A stretch of 13,726 nt of DNA from Megamonas sp. UBA1799 (GTDB taxonomy: Bacteria; Bacillota; Negativicutes; Selenomonadales; Selenomonadaceae), in NCBI GenBank assembly GCA_002319815.1, contig DCFR01000075.1:1-13726 (forward strand). Direction: 5' to 3'. Made by a program: the position numbers and the translations under genes. The notes beneath the pieces were generated by a model. That model worked only from the letters and a program-made list of their open reading frames with translations, made no database searches and had not been told where the DNA came from. Of the stretch, positions 5,529 to 12,662 are shown one piece after another. Numbering within the stretch: the first letter of the stretch is position 1; every line of letters begins with the position of its first letter.

Positions 5529-5921
5529 TTATTTCACGTTGGTTTTAATGAACTCAACAATCTTGCCGGTCGGAGTTCCTGGAGTAAATACTTCAGCAAT
5601 GCCCGCAGCTTTAAGAGCTGGGATATCGCCTTCCGGAATAACGCCGCCGCCGATGATGAGGCAGTCCTTCATACCCTTGCCGCGAACGAGATCAACGACT
5701 TTCGGGAAAAGATGCGGATGAGCACCGGAAAGGATACTCATGGCTACAACATTGACATCCTCCTGCATAGCTGCTTCAGCAATCTGCTCCGGAGTCTGGC
5801 GAAGGCCAGTATATACAACTTCAAAGCCTGCATCACGAAGGGCACGAGCAACAACTTTAGCGCCACGATCATGACCATCCAAGCCTGGTTTTGCTACTAA
5901 TACTCTAATACGTTTGTCCAT
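5529..5921 (-). CDS. mcmB: Methylmalonyl-CoA mutase, B12-binding small subunit
   Basis: Stand-alone cobalamin-binding domain (130 residues) that, with the large subunit encoded just upstream, forms methylmalonyl-CoA mutase. The Rossmann-like fold begins IRVLVAKPGLDGHDRG and contains the DxHxxG signature: Asp15, His17, Gly20. His17 should be the lower axial ligand to cobalt. SILSG near residue 62 and the glycine-rich LIIGGGV near 88-94 contact the nucleotide tail in known structures. Length matches the separate B12 subunit of other Firmicutes and archaea; in many bacteria it is fused to the C-terminus of the mutase. ATG at 5919-5921 follows GGAGGG by 9 bases; the upstream gene ends 27 bases before. 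Confidence 0.95.
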   Translation of the reverse strand: MDKRIRVLVAKPGLDGHDRGAKVVARALRDAGFEVVYTGLRQTPEQIAEAAMQEDVNVVAMSILSGAHPHLFPKVVDLVRGKGMKDCLIIGGGVIPEGDIPALKAAGIAEVFTPGTPTGKIVEFIKTNVK

Positions 5922-5948
5922 TTCAAAATTCCCTCCAACTCTTAGTTA

Positions 5949-7595
5949 TTAAAGGCTAACATGAGCTTCATATTCGCCAAATACCTTACGCATTACGCCG
6001 CAGATTTCACCGAGCGTTGCATACGTGCGTACAGCATTGAGAATATGCGGCATAAGGTTCTCATTCTCGTCTTCGCAAGCAGTTTTGAGATCAGTCAGTG
6101 CCTTCTGAACAGCAGCGTTATCACGTTTTGCCTTCATCTCATGCAGCTGAGCTGTCTGCTTTACGCCAACCGAAGCATCAACGCGGAGCAGGCCTTTCGG
6201 CGGCTCTTCCTCAATCTGGAACTTGTTGACGCCAACGATAGTCTTAGCACCGGACTCAACATCCATCTGCCATTTGTAAGCGCTATCCTGAATTTCCTTC
6301 TGGATGTAGCCCTTTTCAATAGCATCAACGGCGCCGCCCATATCGTCAATCTTCTGAATGTATTCCATAGCTTCCTTCTCGATGCGATCTGTCATAGCTT
6401 CTACATAGTAGGAACCAGCGAGCGGATCGATAACATCAGCCAAGCCGCTTTCGTAAGCAACGATCTGCTGCGTACGAAGAGCGATCATTACAGCTTCAGC
6501 CGTCGGAAGAGCCAGCGCTTCATCGCGGGAATTCGTATGGAGGGACTGCGTGCCGCCCATAACAGCAGCTGCTGTCTGGAGAGCTACGCGGACAATATTG
6601 TTATTCGGCTGCTGAGCAGTAAGCATTGAACCAGCAGTCTGCGTGTGGAAACGGAGCATCATGGACTTAGCCTTCTGTGCATGGAAGCGCTCCTTCATGA
6701 CCTTTGCCCAGATGCGGCGGGAAGCACGGAACTTAGCAACTTCCTCGAGGACATTGTTATGCGCATTCCAGAAGAAGGAAAGGCGGCCAGCGAAGGAATC
6801 TACATCGAGGCCAGCTTTGATAGCGGCTTCGCAGTATGCGATACCATCAGCAATGGTGAAAGCGATTTCCTGAGCTGCCGTAGAACCAGCCTCACGGATA
6901 TGATAGCCGGAGATGGAAATCGTGTTCCACTTCGGTACATTCTTCGAGCAATATGCGAAGATGTTCGTGATGAGACGCATCGAAGGACGCGGCGGGAAAA
7001 TGTACGTGCCGCGAGCAGCGTACTCCTTAAGAATATCATTCTGGATCGTGCCTTTGAGCTGATCCGCAGGAACGCCCTGTTTCTCACCAACGGCAATGTA
7101 CATAGCAAGTAGTACAGATGCCGGAGCATTGATCGTCATTGAAGTGGAAACTTTGCCCAGATCGATCTTATCAAAGAGGACTTCCATATCAGCGAGAGAG
7201 TCAATAGCAACACCGACTTTACCAACTTCACCTTCAGAAATCGGGTCATCGGAATCATAACCAATCTGCGTCGGAAGATCGAATGCGCAGGAAAGGCCCG
7301 TAGCGCCGGACTCGATCAGATAGCGATAACGTTTGTTGGACTCTTCTGCAGTAGAGAAGCCAGCGTACATACGCATCGTCCAGAAACGTCCCCGATACAT
7401 CGTCGGCTGTACGCCGCGGGTATAAGGATATACGCCTGGGAAGCTAATCTCATCAGCATAATCATCACCCTGGATATCAAGCGGCGTGTAGAGACGCTGC
7501 TCAGGGATGTTTTTACGCTCTGGGAACTTAGCGAGTGCTTTGGCTACATTGGCTTCATACTTTTCCAACTCAGCTTGGATTTTTTCATTGCTCAT
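5949..7595 (-). CDS. mcmA: Methylmalonyl-CoA mutase, catalytic large subunit
   Basis: Adenosylcobalamin-dependent TIM-barrel subunit (548 residues) that interconverts succinyl-CoA and (R)-methylmalonyl-CoA by radical carbon-skeleton rearrangement. Substrate residues known from the Propionibacterium enzyme are all present at a constant offset of 12: Tyr77 (RMYAGF; Tyr89 there), Arg195 (EYAARG; Arg207) and His232 (SGYHIREAG; His244). Isobutyryl-CoA mutases differ at the first two, so methylmalonyl/succinyl specificity is well supported. FDLPTQIGYDSDDP (105-118) and SFFWNAHNN (273-281) are further family signatures. It lacks the B12 domain, supplied by the next gene. ATG at 7593-7595 follows AGGAGGG by about 11 bases, slightly long. 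In propionate formation it runs from succinyl-CoA to methylmalonyl-CoA. Confidence 0.96.
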   Translation of the reverse strand: MSNEKIQAELEKYEANVAKALAKFPERKNIPEQRLYTPLDIQGDDYADEISFPGVYPYTRGVQPTMYRGRFWTMRMYAGFSTAEESNKRYRYLIESGATGLSCAFDLPTQIGYDSDDPISEGEVGKVGVAIDSLADMEVLFDKIDLGKVSTSMTINAPASVLLAMYIAVGEKQGVPADQLKGTIQNDILKEYAARGTYIFPPRPSMRLITNIFAYCSKNVPKWNTISISGYHIREAGSTAAQEIAFTIADGIAYCEAAIKAGLDVDSFAGRLSFFWNAHNNVLEEVAKFRASRRIWAKVMKERFHAQKAKSMMLRFHTQTAGSMLTAQQPNNNIVRVALQTAAAVMGGTQSLHTNSRDEALALPTAEAVMIALRTQQIVAYESGLADVIDPLAGSYYVEAMTDRIEKEAMEYIQKIDDMGGAVDAIEKGYIQKEIQDSAYKWQMDVESGAKTIVGVNKFQIEEEPPKGLLRVDASVGVKQTAQLHEMKAKRDNAAVQKALTDLKTACEDENENLMPHILNAVRTYATLGEICGVMRKVFGEYEAHVSL

Positions 7596-7628
7596 AATGG
7601 ATTTTACCCTCCTATTATTTTTTCTGTG

Positions 7629-9137
7629 TTATTTCTTCATGGAGCCAGTTTTCATGGCTCTGACATGCCAAGACAGTGCTTCCTCGAGAATGTGCGGAGT
7701 ATCAGCATTCTTGGTCGCGGCAACCGCCCGTTTGAAATAGTCGAGAAGCAGTGGCTTATAATCCGGATGAACGCACTTATCAATAATTTCCAAAGCGCGC
7801 TGTTTCGCGGAAAGGCCGCGCAAATCAGCTAAACCCTGCTCGGTGCAGATAACGTCAACATCCTGCGGGATATGGTCAACGTGTGAAACCATTGGAACGA
7901 TGGAAGAAAGCGCACCATCCTTCGCCGTAGAAACGGAGAAGAATACAGAGAGCGCACCGCCGCGGGCAAAGTCGCCGCTGCCGCCGATACCATTCATCAG
8001 GCGGGAGCCGTTGATGCGAGTCGAGTTGACATTACCATAAATGTCGCACTCAATTGCCGTGTTCATGGCAATAACGCCAATACGGCGTGCCACTTCCGGG
8101 CTGTTCGAGATTTCTTCCGGACGAAGCAACAATTTCGGTACATAAGCATCGAGGTTGCTGTAGAAGCGTTTCTGTCCTTCAGGCGACGGAGACAGCGAAG
8201 TACCGGATGCGAAATCCAGCTTGCCGGCATCGAACAAATCGAACATGCCGTCCTGAATAACTTCGGTATAAACCGTCATGTGCTCAAAGTCAGAATCTTT
8301 CAAGCCGCTGATGACTGCGTTAGCAACATTGCCAACACCAGACTGGAGCGGAAGAAGATTTTTCGGCATGCGGCCCTCTGCGACTTCCTGCTTGAGGAAC
8401 TCAACAAAGTGCTTGGACATTGCCTTTGCGTCATCATCAATCGCACCCAGTGGACGCGTGTGATCTGGAATGTCGCAAGGAACAATGTACTTGATCTTGG
8501 AAAGCGGGCACTCAATGTACGGCTTGCCGATGCGGGTGTCAGGTGCGACAACTCCGAGCGGCTGGCGGTACGGCGGGTCTTCCGGAACAAATACATCATG
8601 CATGCCGCAAAGTTCAACCGGCTGCGTTGTATTGACCTCGACAATAACTACATCTGCCGTCTTGACGTAAGAAGCCGAATTGCCCATCGACGTCGTCGGG
8701 AAAATATGTCCCTGTTCATCAATAAAGCAAGCTTCAATAATTGCTACGTCAATCTTGTTGCCGTGCATGTAGCCATAGCGAGCGAGCTGTGCCGATTCAC
8801 TAAGATGAAGGTCACAGTAATCAATATCGCCCCGGTTGATTGAATTGCGGATATCCTTGTTCGTCTGATAAGGCATACGGAAACCAATACCGTTTACCTG
8901 TGCCAGAGCCCCATCAAGTTCCGGACCGACGGAAGCGCCTGTCCACAAATTGATTTTGAACGGGGTTTTCTTCATGCGCTCAGCCAGCGCAAGAGGAACC
9001 GCCTTTGGATACCCTGAAGGGGTGAATCCACTCGTACCAACATTCATACCCGGCGTGATGAACTCTGCAGCTTCTTCAGCTGTAACAATTCTGTCACGCA
9101 GGGCTTTGTTGCATACGCGATCGGTAATATCAATCAT
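7629..9137 (-). CDS. Propionyl-CoA:succinate (acetyl-CoA hydrolase/transferase family) CoA-transferase
   Basis: CoA-transferase of 502 residues, close in length to the AarC/Cat1/ScpC class. Context as first gene of the mutase-decarboxylase operon indicates transfer of CoA from propionyl-CoA to succinate, closing the cycle; acetyl-CoA may also be used. Family marks: GTSGFTPSGYP near the N-terminus, GNVANAVISGL, the VYTEVIQDG segment whose Glu292 is the likely acyl-carrying catalytic residue (AarC Glu294), and MNGIGGSGDFARG (381-393), the CoA-binding glycine loop. ATG at 9135-9137 is chosen because GGAGG sits 8 bases upstream; the earlier in-frame ATG at 9153-9155 overlaps the approach to that site and lacks its own. 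Donor preference cannot be read from sequence, so no symbol is given. Confidence 0.9.
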   Translation of the reverse strand: MIDITDRVCNKALRDRIVTAEEAAEFITPGMNVGTSGFTPSGYPKAVPLALAERMKKTPFKINLWTGASVGPELDGALAQVNGIGFRMPYQTNKDIRNSINRGDIDYCDLHLSESAQLARYGYMHGNKIDVAIIEACFIDEQGHIFPTTSMGNSASYVKTADVVIVEVNTTQPVELCGMHDVFVPEDPPYRQPLGVVAPDTRIGKPYIECPLSKIKYIVPCDIPDHTRPLGAIDDDAKAMSKHFVEFLKQEVAEGRMPKNLLPLQSGVGNVANAVISGLKDSDFEHMTVYTEVIQDGMFDLFDAGKLDFASGTSLSPSPEGQKRFYSNLDAYVPKLLLRPEEISNSPEVARRIGVIAMNTAIECDIYGNVNSTRINGSRLMNGIGGSGDFARGGALSVFFSVSTAKDGALSSIVPMVSHVDHIPQDVDVICTEQGLADLRGLSAKQRALEIIDKCVHPDYKPLLLDYFKRAVAATKNADTPHILEEALSWHVRAMKTGSMKK

Positions 9138-9300
9138 TAAGAAATCCTCCCTCATTTTCAGGCCTCAACGGACCTGTATTTTTTTGATGTGCGGGCACGA
9201 CCTTGCCCCGCCACCGATGCATTCATGATATCCCGCATATATCAATTCGCAGCATCTTCGGCGGGGGACTTTTCGTACCTATTCACATCAATTTAACCCA
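9138..9300 (-). promoter_or_regulatory. structured 5' leader of the propionate operon (candidate cis-regulatory RNA)
   Basis: About 160 nt lie between the predicted start and the CoA-transferase gene. On the minus strand they contain a nested hairpin: P1 CCCCGCC/GGCGGGG (9260-9266, 9206-9212), P2 GATGC/GCATC (9252-9256, 9216-9220), P3 TGATAT/ATATCA (9239-9244, 9226-9231), with small internal loops and apical loop ATGCGGG. Loop bases TGCGGG (9232-9237) can pair perfectly with CCCGCA (9190-9195). The 3' strand of P1 can instead pair with TGCCCGC (9191-9197 with 9204-9211, one bulge). A last hairpin CAGGTC-CGTTGA-GGCCTG (9159-9176) ends 11 bases before GGGAGG. I do not match it to a known riboswitch; the B12-box of cobalamin riboswitches is not seen. 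Confidence 0.6.
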
Positions 9301-9306
9301 AGAACA

Positions 9307-9335
9307 AGCATACCACTCCGGGCGATGACCGTCAA
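9307..9335 (-). promoter_or_regulatory. main promoter of the propionate operon
   Basis: On the minus strand, -35 TTGACG (9330-9335, 5 of 6 consensus bases) and -10 TATGCT (9307-9312, 4 of 6) are separated by 17 bases. Transcription should start near 9300. It is the only good promoter seen between rex and mcmA and fits strong expression of a catabolic operon. Confidence 0.8.
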
Positions 9336-9360
9336 GATGATAACATGGATTCCGACCTGC

Positions 9361-9382
9361 TTTTTTGACTATTTTCAAAAAA
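9361..9382. promoter_or_regulatory. inverted repeat upstream of the operon promoter, Crp/Fnr-like geometry
   Basis: TTTTTTGA-CTATTT-TCAAAAAA is a perfect 8-bp inverted repeat with a 6-base spacer. Its centre lies about 71 bases upstream of the predicted start, a usual place for a class I activator. TTTGA-N6-TCAAA has the spacing of Crp/Fnr-family sites. It lacks GC pairs and a one-sided T-tract, so it is a poor terminator for rex. Confidence 0.4.
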
Positions 9383-9457
9383 AACATTCTAATCTTTCAA
9401 TTTAGCTATAGTTATCTGGGGGATGTATTAATTTTTTCTATCATTCACCCAAACCCC

Positions 9458-10090
9458 TTATAAATTGCGGGTCAGATGATAAGATAAACTGCTAAGACCA
9501 ACTGATAAATCCTCATTGACAATGTGAATTCCCTCGGGAATCTGCAGTTTTACCGGAGCAAAGTTCCAGATGCCGCTGACGCCGGAAGCGATGATCCGAT
9601 CCGCTGCTTCCTGGGCAAAAACTGCCGGAACCGCCAGAATCGCAATGTTAATATTCCGCTTCTGGGCAATCGCCGGAAACTCACTGATGTGACTAACCGG
9701 CAAATGGTTTACCGTCAGGCCGACTACCTTAGGATCCTGATCAAACAAGGCCACTAAATTAAAGCCAAGTGCAATGAAGTTCTGATAATTTGCCAGTGCT
9801 GCTCCCAAATGACCAATGCCGACAATCGCAATGTTCCAATGGTGATCAAGTCCCAGAATTTCGCCCACCCGATGTTTCAGTTCATTGACATAATAACCGA
9901 CGCCTTTTTTTCCAAACTGCCCGAAAGCCGCCAGATCTTTGCGGATTTGTTCCGGCGTAATACTCAGTCGGCGGCCGAGTTCATCCGATGAAATGATGTC
10001 GATACCTTCATCCTGTACCATCCGTAAAGTACGAAAATAAAGCGGTAAACGATCAATGGTGGCTTTTGAAATCACCGGCTGTCCTTTCAC
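9458..10090 (-). CDS. rex: Rex redox-sensing transcriptional repressor
   Basis: NADH/NAD+-sensing repressor (210 residues) that releases DNA when NADH rises and typically controls fermentation genes in Firmicutes. An N-terminal winged helix spans about residues 12-68 (SSDELGRRLSITPEQIRKDL, then GKKGVGYYV). The Rossmann domain begins IAIVGIGHLG with GxGxxG at 91-96, and FDQDP (116-120) ends the second strand. A C-terminal domain-swap helix is expected at the end. The start is GTG (10088-10090), supported by GGAGGGG 6 bases upstream. It overlaps the preceding membrane-protein gene by 38 bases and is transcribed with it. Its position directly upstream of a redox-balancing operon makes that operon a plausible target, although only a degenerate candidate site is seen. 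Confidence 0.95.
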   Translation of the reverse strand: MKGQPVISKATIDRLPLYFRTLRMVQDEGIDIISSDELGRRLSITPEQIRKDLAAFGQFGKKGVGYYVNELKHRVGEILGLDHHWNIAIVGIGHLGAALANYQNFIALGFNLVALFDQDPKVVGLTVNHLPVSHISEFPAIAQKRNINIAILAVPAVFAQEAADRIIASGVSGIWNFAPVKLQIPEGIHIVNEDLSVGLSSLSYHLTRNL

Positions 10091-11327
10091 AATAATCCCC
10101 TCCTAAAATATCATCTCTCCCACTAACAGCAGCCATGGCGCAGAGCAGCCAAAGCAGCATAGAAGTCGGGATATTGAACAGCACATCATCCGTCAGCCCG
10201 CCGAGGGCCACCGAGACCAGTGCCAAACCGATTCCCAGCCGCAAAGCCTGCAAAAAAGGTGAACTGGCCTGCCGCAGCGGTAAAAAAGCCAGGCGCATCG
10301 TCCCGAAAAAATACCAAAGATAAGCTACGGCGCCGGGAATACCAATTTCAGCAGCATAATTCAGATACATATTATGCGCATGCACAATACGAACCGTAAT
10401 ATCATTAATATAAAAATCATATTCCGGATACACCATCCAATAAGCACCCCAGCCGATGCCCAACAGCGGATGATCTAAAATCATGGCAATGGTGCTTTCC
10501 CAAAGAGCCAGGCGCATTTCCGAAGATGTATCCATTTTTGTAAACACGGACAGCAGCCGCTCGGTCAGCGCCGGATCCAGCAGCAGAATAACAGCTCCCA
10601 GTCCCAGACAGCCCAAAAGGACCCGACGGTCCTTCAAAATGCCATAACCCAGCAGAACCACCGCCAGCGACAAGCAGGCGCCGCGGGCATAAGTCATAGC
10701 CAGACAAACAGCCAGTACCAGAATCATGCCGCCGTATAAAAACCGTCGGCGGACACTTTTTTCAATAACGAAGAAAGCGAAGACCATACAGATCACTTCA
10801 TCCAGATAGCCGGCAAAAATATTAGGGTTTTCCCATGTAGAAAATATTCTTTTCTTCAGTTCAGGAAAAGCATCCCCATCCACCCATTTCATGGCGCTGG
10901 TATCAATCCCAAACGCAAACTGCCAAAAACCATAAAGCACAGTGCACAAAGCCGCCGCCGCCATTGCCAGCAGCAATTGTTTCAGCTGTTCTTCCTTCGT
11001 GATTGTCTGTATGGCTAAAAAATATGTCAGCACATACACGCCCACCAGATTATAATAATTGTAAAAGCTGAAAGCCGGATCCGGCGACACCGTCACCGAT
11101 ACCGCTCCCAACCCAGCAAACAGCAGCACAGGAATATCCAACGGACCACGGCGAAAATGAACACCAGAATCCAATTTCATTCGCAGCAGCCAACCGGCAA
11201 ATCCTGCCAGCAAGCATACAATCGCAGCCGCCGGCCAGACAGCAATGCAGAAAGCCTCAGCCAGCAAAGCATAAAAGCTCCAGCGCTCCAGCGTCAAAAG
11301 GCAGCGCTTTCGTCGAAAAACATTCAT
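10053..11327 (-). CDS. O-antigen ligase/polymerase-like membrane protein (Wzy_C family)
   Basis: Polytopic inner-membrane protein (424 residues, roughly 10-12 hydrophobic segments) of the O-antigen ligase/polymerase superfamily, which transfers or polymerises undecaprenyl-linked glycans on the periplasmic side. Typical marks: STWENPNIFAGYL (163-175), the small-residue TYARGACLSL segment (212-221), and a large periplasmic loop containing HPLLGIGWG and HAHNMYLNYAAEIG (316-329), the Wzy_C signature with its conserved histidines. ATG at 11325-11327 is preferred, 6 bases after AAAGGTG; an in-frame GTG at 11334-11336 is part of that site. It starts 5 bases after folC stops and its last codons contain the rex ribosome binding site. 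WaaL ligase, Wzy polymerase or a protein glycosylase are all possible; no sugar-biosynthesis genes neighbour it. It supports an outer-membrane-bearing host. Confidence 0.85.
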   Translation of the reverse strand: MNVFRRKRCLLTLERWSFYALLAEAFCIAVWPAAAIVCLLAGFAGWLLRMKLDSGVHFRRGPLDIPVLLFAGLGAVSVTVSPDPAFSFYNYYNLVGVYVLTYFLAIQTITKEEQLKQLLLAMAAAALCTVLYGFWQFAFGIDTSAMKWVDGDAFPELKKRIFSTWENPNIFAGYLDEVICMVFAFFVIEKSVRRRFLYGGMILVLAVCLAMTYARGACLSLAVVLLGYGILKDRRVLLGCLGLGAVILLLDPALTERLLSVFTKMDTSSEMRLALWESTIAMILDHPLLGIGWGAYWMVYPEYDFYINDITVRIVHAHNMYLNYAAEIGIPGAVAYLWYFFGTMRLAFLPLRQASSPFLQALRLGIGLALVSVALGGLTDDVLFNIPTSMLLWLLCAMAAVSGRDDILGGDYCERTAGDFKSHH

Positions 11328-11332
11328 GCATT

Positions 11333-12646
11333 TCACCTTTCTGCTTGTTCTTTTTTAGCCAGAAGCAACTGACGGATTTCTCCGACCAGATACAAAGAAC
11401 CTGCAACGCAGAGCAGCCGATCCTCCGCTGCGGCTATGGCCAGAGCCTTTTCCAGCGCTGCCGCCCGATTGGCCTCCACCTCGACCGTCTGGGCATGCAC
11501 TTTATAAGCAACTACTCCCGGATCTGCTGCCCGATCTGAATCCGGCGTTGTCATTACGACCTTATCGCTGGGGCGCAAAAGTTCCGGCAGCATGGCGTCA
11601 ATATCCTTATCGCGCAGCATCCCCAGTAAAAACACGCGTTCCTCGGTAGGAAAATACGTATCCAAGCTGGACCGGAGCGATTTCATCCCGGCAGGATTAT
11701 GCGCACCATCGACAATAATATGCTGTCCGCTAATATCCATGCGTTCAAAGCGTCCTGGCCATGATGCCACCGCCAATGCCTGTGTAATGGTTTCTTGTGT
11801 AATCCGGCTGTCAAGATTATGCAGCAGCTGCGCCGTCATAACTGCCAGTGCGCTGTTTTCAATCTGATGCGTTCCCAAAAGCTGCAAAGCATACCGTTCA
11901 TGATTGACACCCAAAAGCTCCGAACTAAACTCTAATTGCTGCATAGAACCATAAAACTGCACAAAAGTAGAATGGAAATCTTCTCCCTCTACAAAAATAT
12001 CCGCATTTTTCTCCTGGGCCGTCTCCCGCAAAATCTCCAGCGGCATTCCCTTAGCCGCTGTCACAACCGGAACCCCGTCCTTGATAATGCCGGCTTTATG
12101 ATGGGCTATCCCCTCCAAAGTTCCTCCGCAGCGGTCTGCATGTTCCATGGTTACATTGGTAATAACCGAGACCTCCGGCATGATCACATTGGTTGAATCC
12201 AACAACCCGCCCAGACCAACCTCGATGACGGCATACTCTACCTTTTTTTCAGCAAAGTACAGAAAAGCCAAGGCGGTAAGCACCTCAAACTGGGTCGGAC
12301 TTTCCTCACCTTCGGCAACCATTTGCTCTGCCAGACCGCGTATAATCGTCAGATACCGGGCAAAATCTTCCTCAGCAATTACCTGGCCATCGATCTGAAT
12401 CCGTTCTGTATAAGCCGTAAGATGCGGTGATACATAAAGGCCGGTACGTATCCCGGCCCGTGTCAGCACCGACGCAATCATACTGGACACCGAACCCTTG
12501 CCATTCGTCCCGGTAACATGAATCGTATGATAACGATCCTGTGGCCGGTTCAGCAGTTCTGTCAGGCGCTCAATGCGCCCGAGTCCGAACTTGCTGCCAA
12601 ATTTCTGCAACTCTTCCAGATATATCAAAGCTTCCTGATAATTCAT
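11333..12646 (-). CDS. folC: Folylpolyglutamate synthase / dihydrofolate synthase
   Basis: ATP-dependent Mur-ligase-family enzyme (437 residues) that adds glutamate to folates (and often to dihydropteroate), keeping folates in the cell. The ATP-binding loop is HVTGTNGKGS (43-52). SPHL (73-76), EVGLGGLLDSTN (141-152), TMEHAD (165-170) and HHKAGIIK with the probable carbamylated Lys183 form the active site. DGAHNPAG (312-319) marks the C-terminal ligase domain. Length is normal. ATG at 12644-12646 lies 16 bases after valS stops, with GAGG about 11 bases upstream overlapping the valS end; the valS-folC pair is common in Firmicutes and indicates one transcript. Confidence 0.95.
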   Translation of the reverse strand: MNYQEALIYLEELQKFGSKFGLGRIERLTELLNRPQDRYHTIHVTGTNGKGSVSSMIASVLTRAGIRTGLYVSPHLTAYTERIQIDGQVIAEEDFARYLTIIRGLAEQMVAEGEESPTQFEVLTALAFLYFAEKKVEYAVIEVGLGGLLDSTNVIMPEVSVITNVTMEHADRCGGTLEGIAHHKAGIIKDGVPVVTAAKGMPLEILRETAQEKNADIFVEGEDFHSTFVQFYGSMQQLEFSSELLGVNHERYALQLLGTHQIENSALAVMTAQLLHNLDSRITQETITQALAVASWPGRFERMDISGQHIIVDGAHNPAGMKSLRSSLDTYFPTEERVFLLGMLRDKDIDAMLPELLRPSDKVVMTTPDSDRAADPGVVAYKVHAQTVEVEANRAAALEKALAIAAAEDRLLCVAGSLYLVGEIRQLLLAKKEQAER

Positions 12647-12662
12647 TTTCTTATCTGCCTCA

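Noticed and set aside
5961..6629. 222-codon plus-strand frame
   Set aside because: Antisense to the end of mcmA; no start signal and no recognisable domain.
9137..9155. Upstream ATG (9153-9155) as start of the CoA-transferase
   Set aside because: The GGAGG ribosome binding site falls after it and is ideally placed for the ATG at 9135-9137.
9160..9229. Small minus-strand frame (about 22 codons, ATG near 9227-9229 to TGA near 9162) in the operon leader, a possible upstream peptide
   Set aside because: No proper ribosome binding site; the bases upstream are in the P3 hairpin. The pairing pattern of the region explains its composition better.
9138..9300. Cobalamin riboswitch before a B12-dependent operon
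   Set aside because: Looked for the conserved B12-box and GCCACTG element and saw neither; the fold found has only nested short helices.
9361..9382. Inverted repeat as a rex terminator
   Set aside because: The stem is almost only A-T pairs with A and T runs on both sides; such a stem would be too weak for intrinsic termination.
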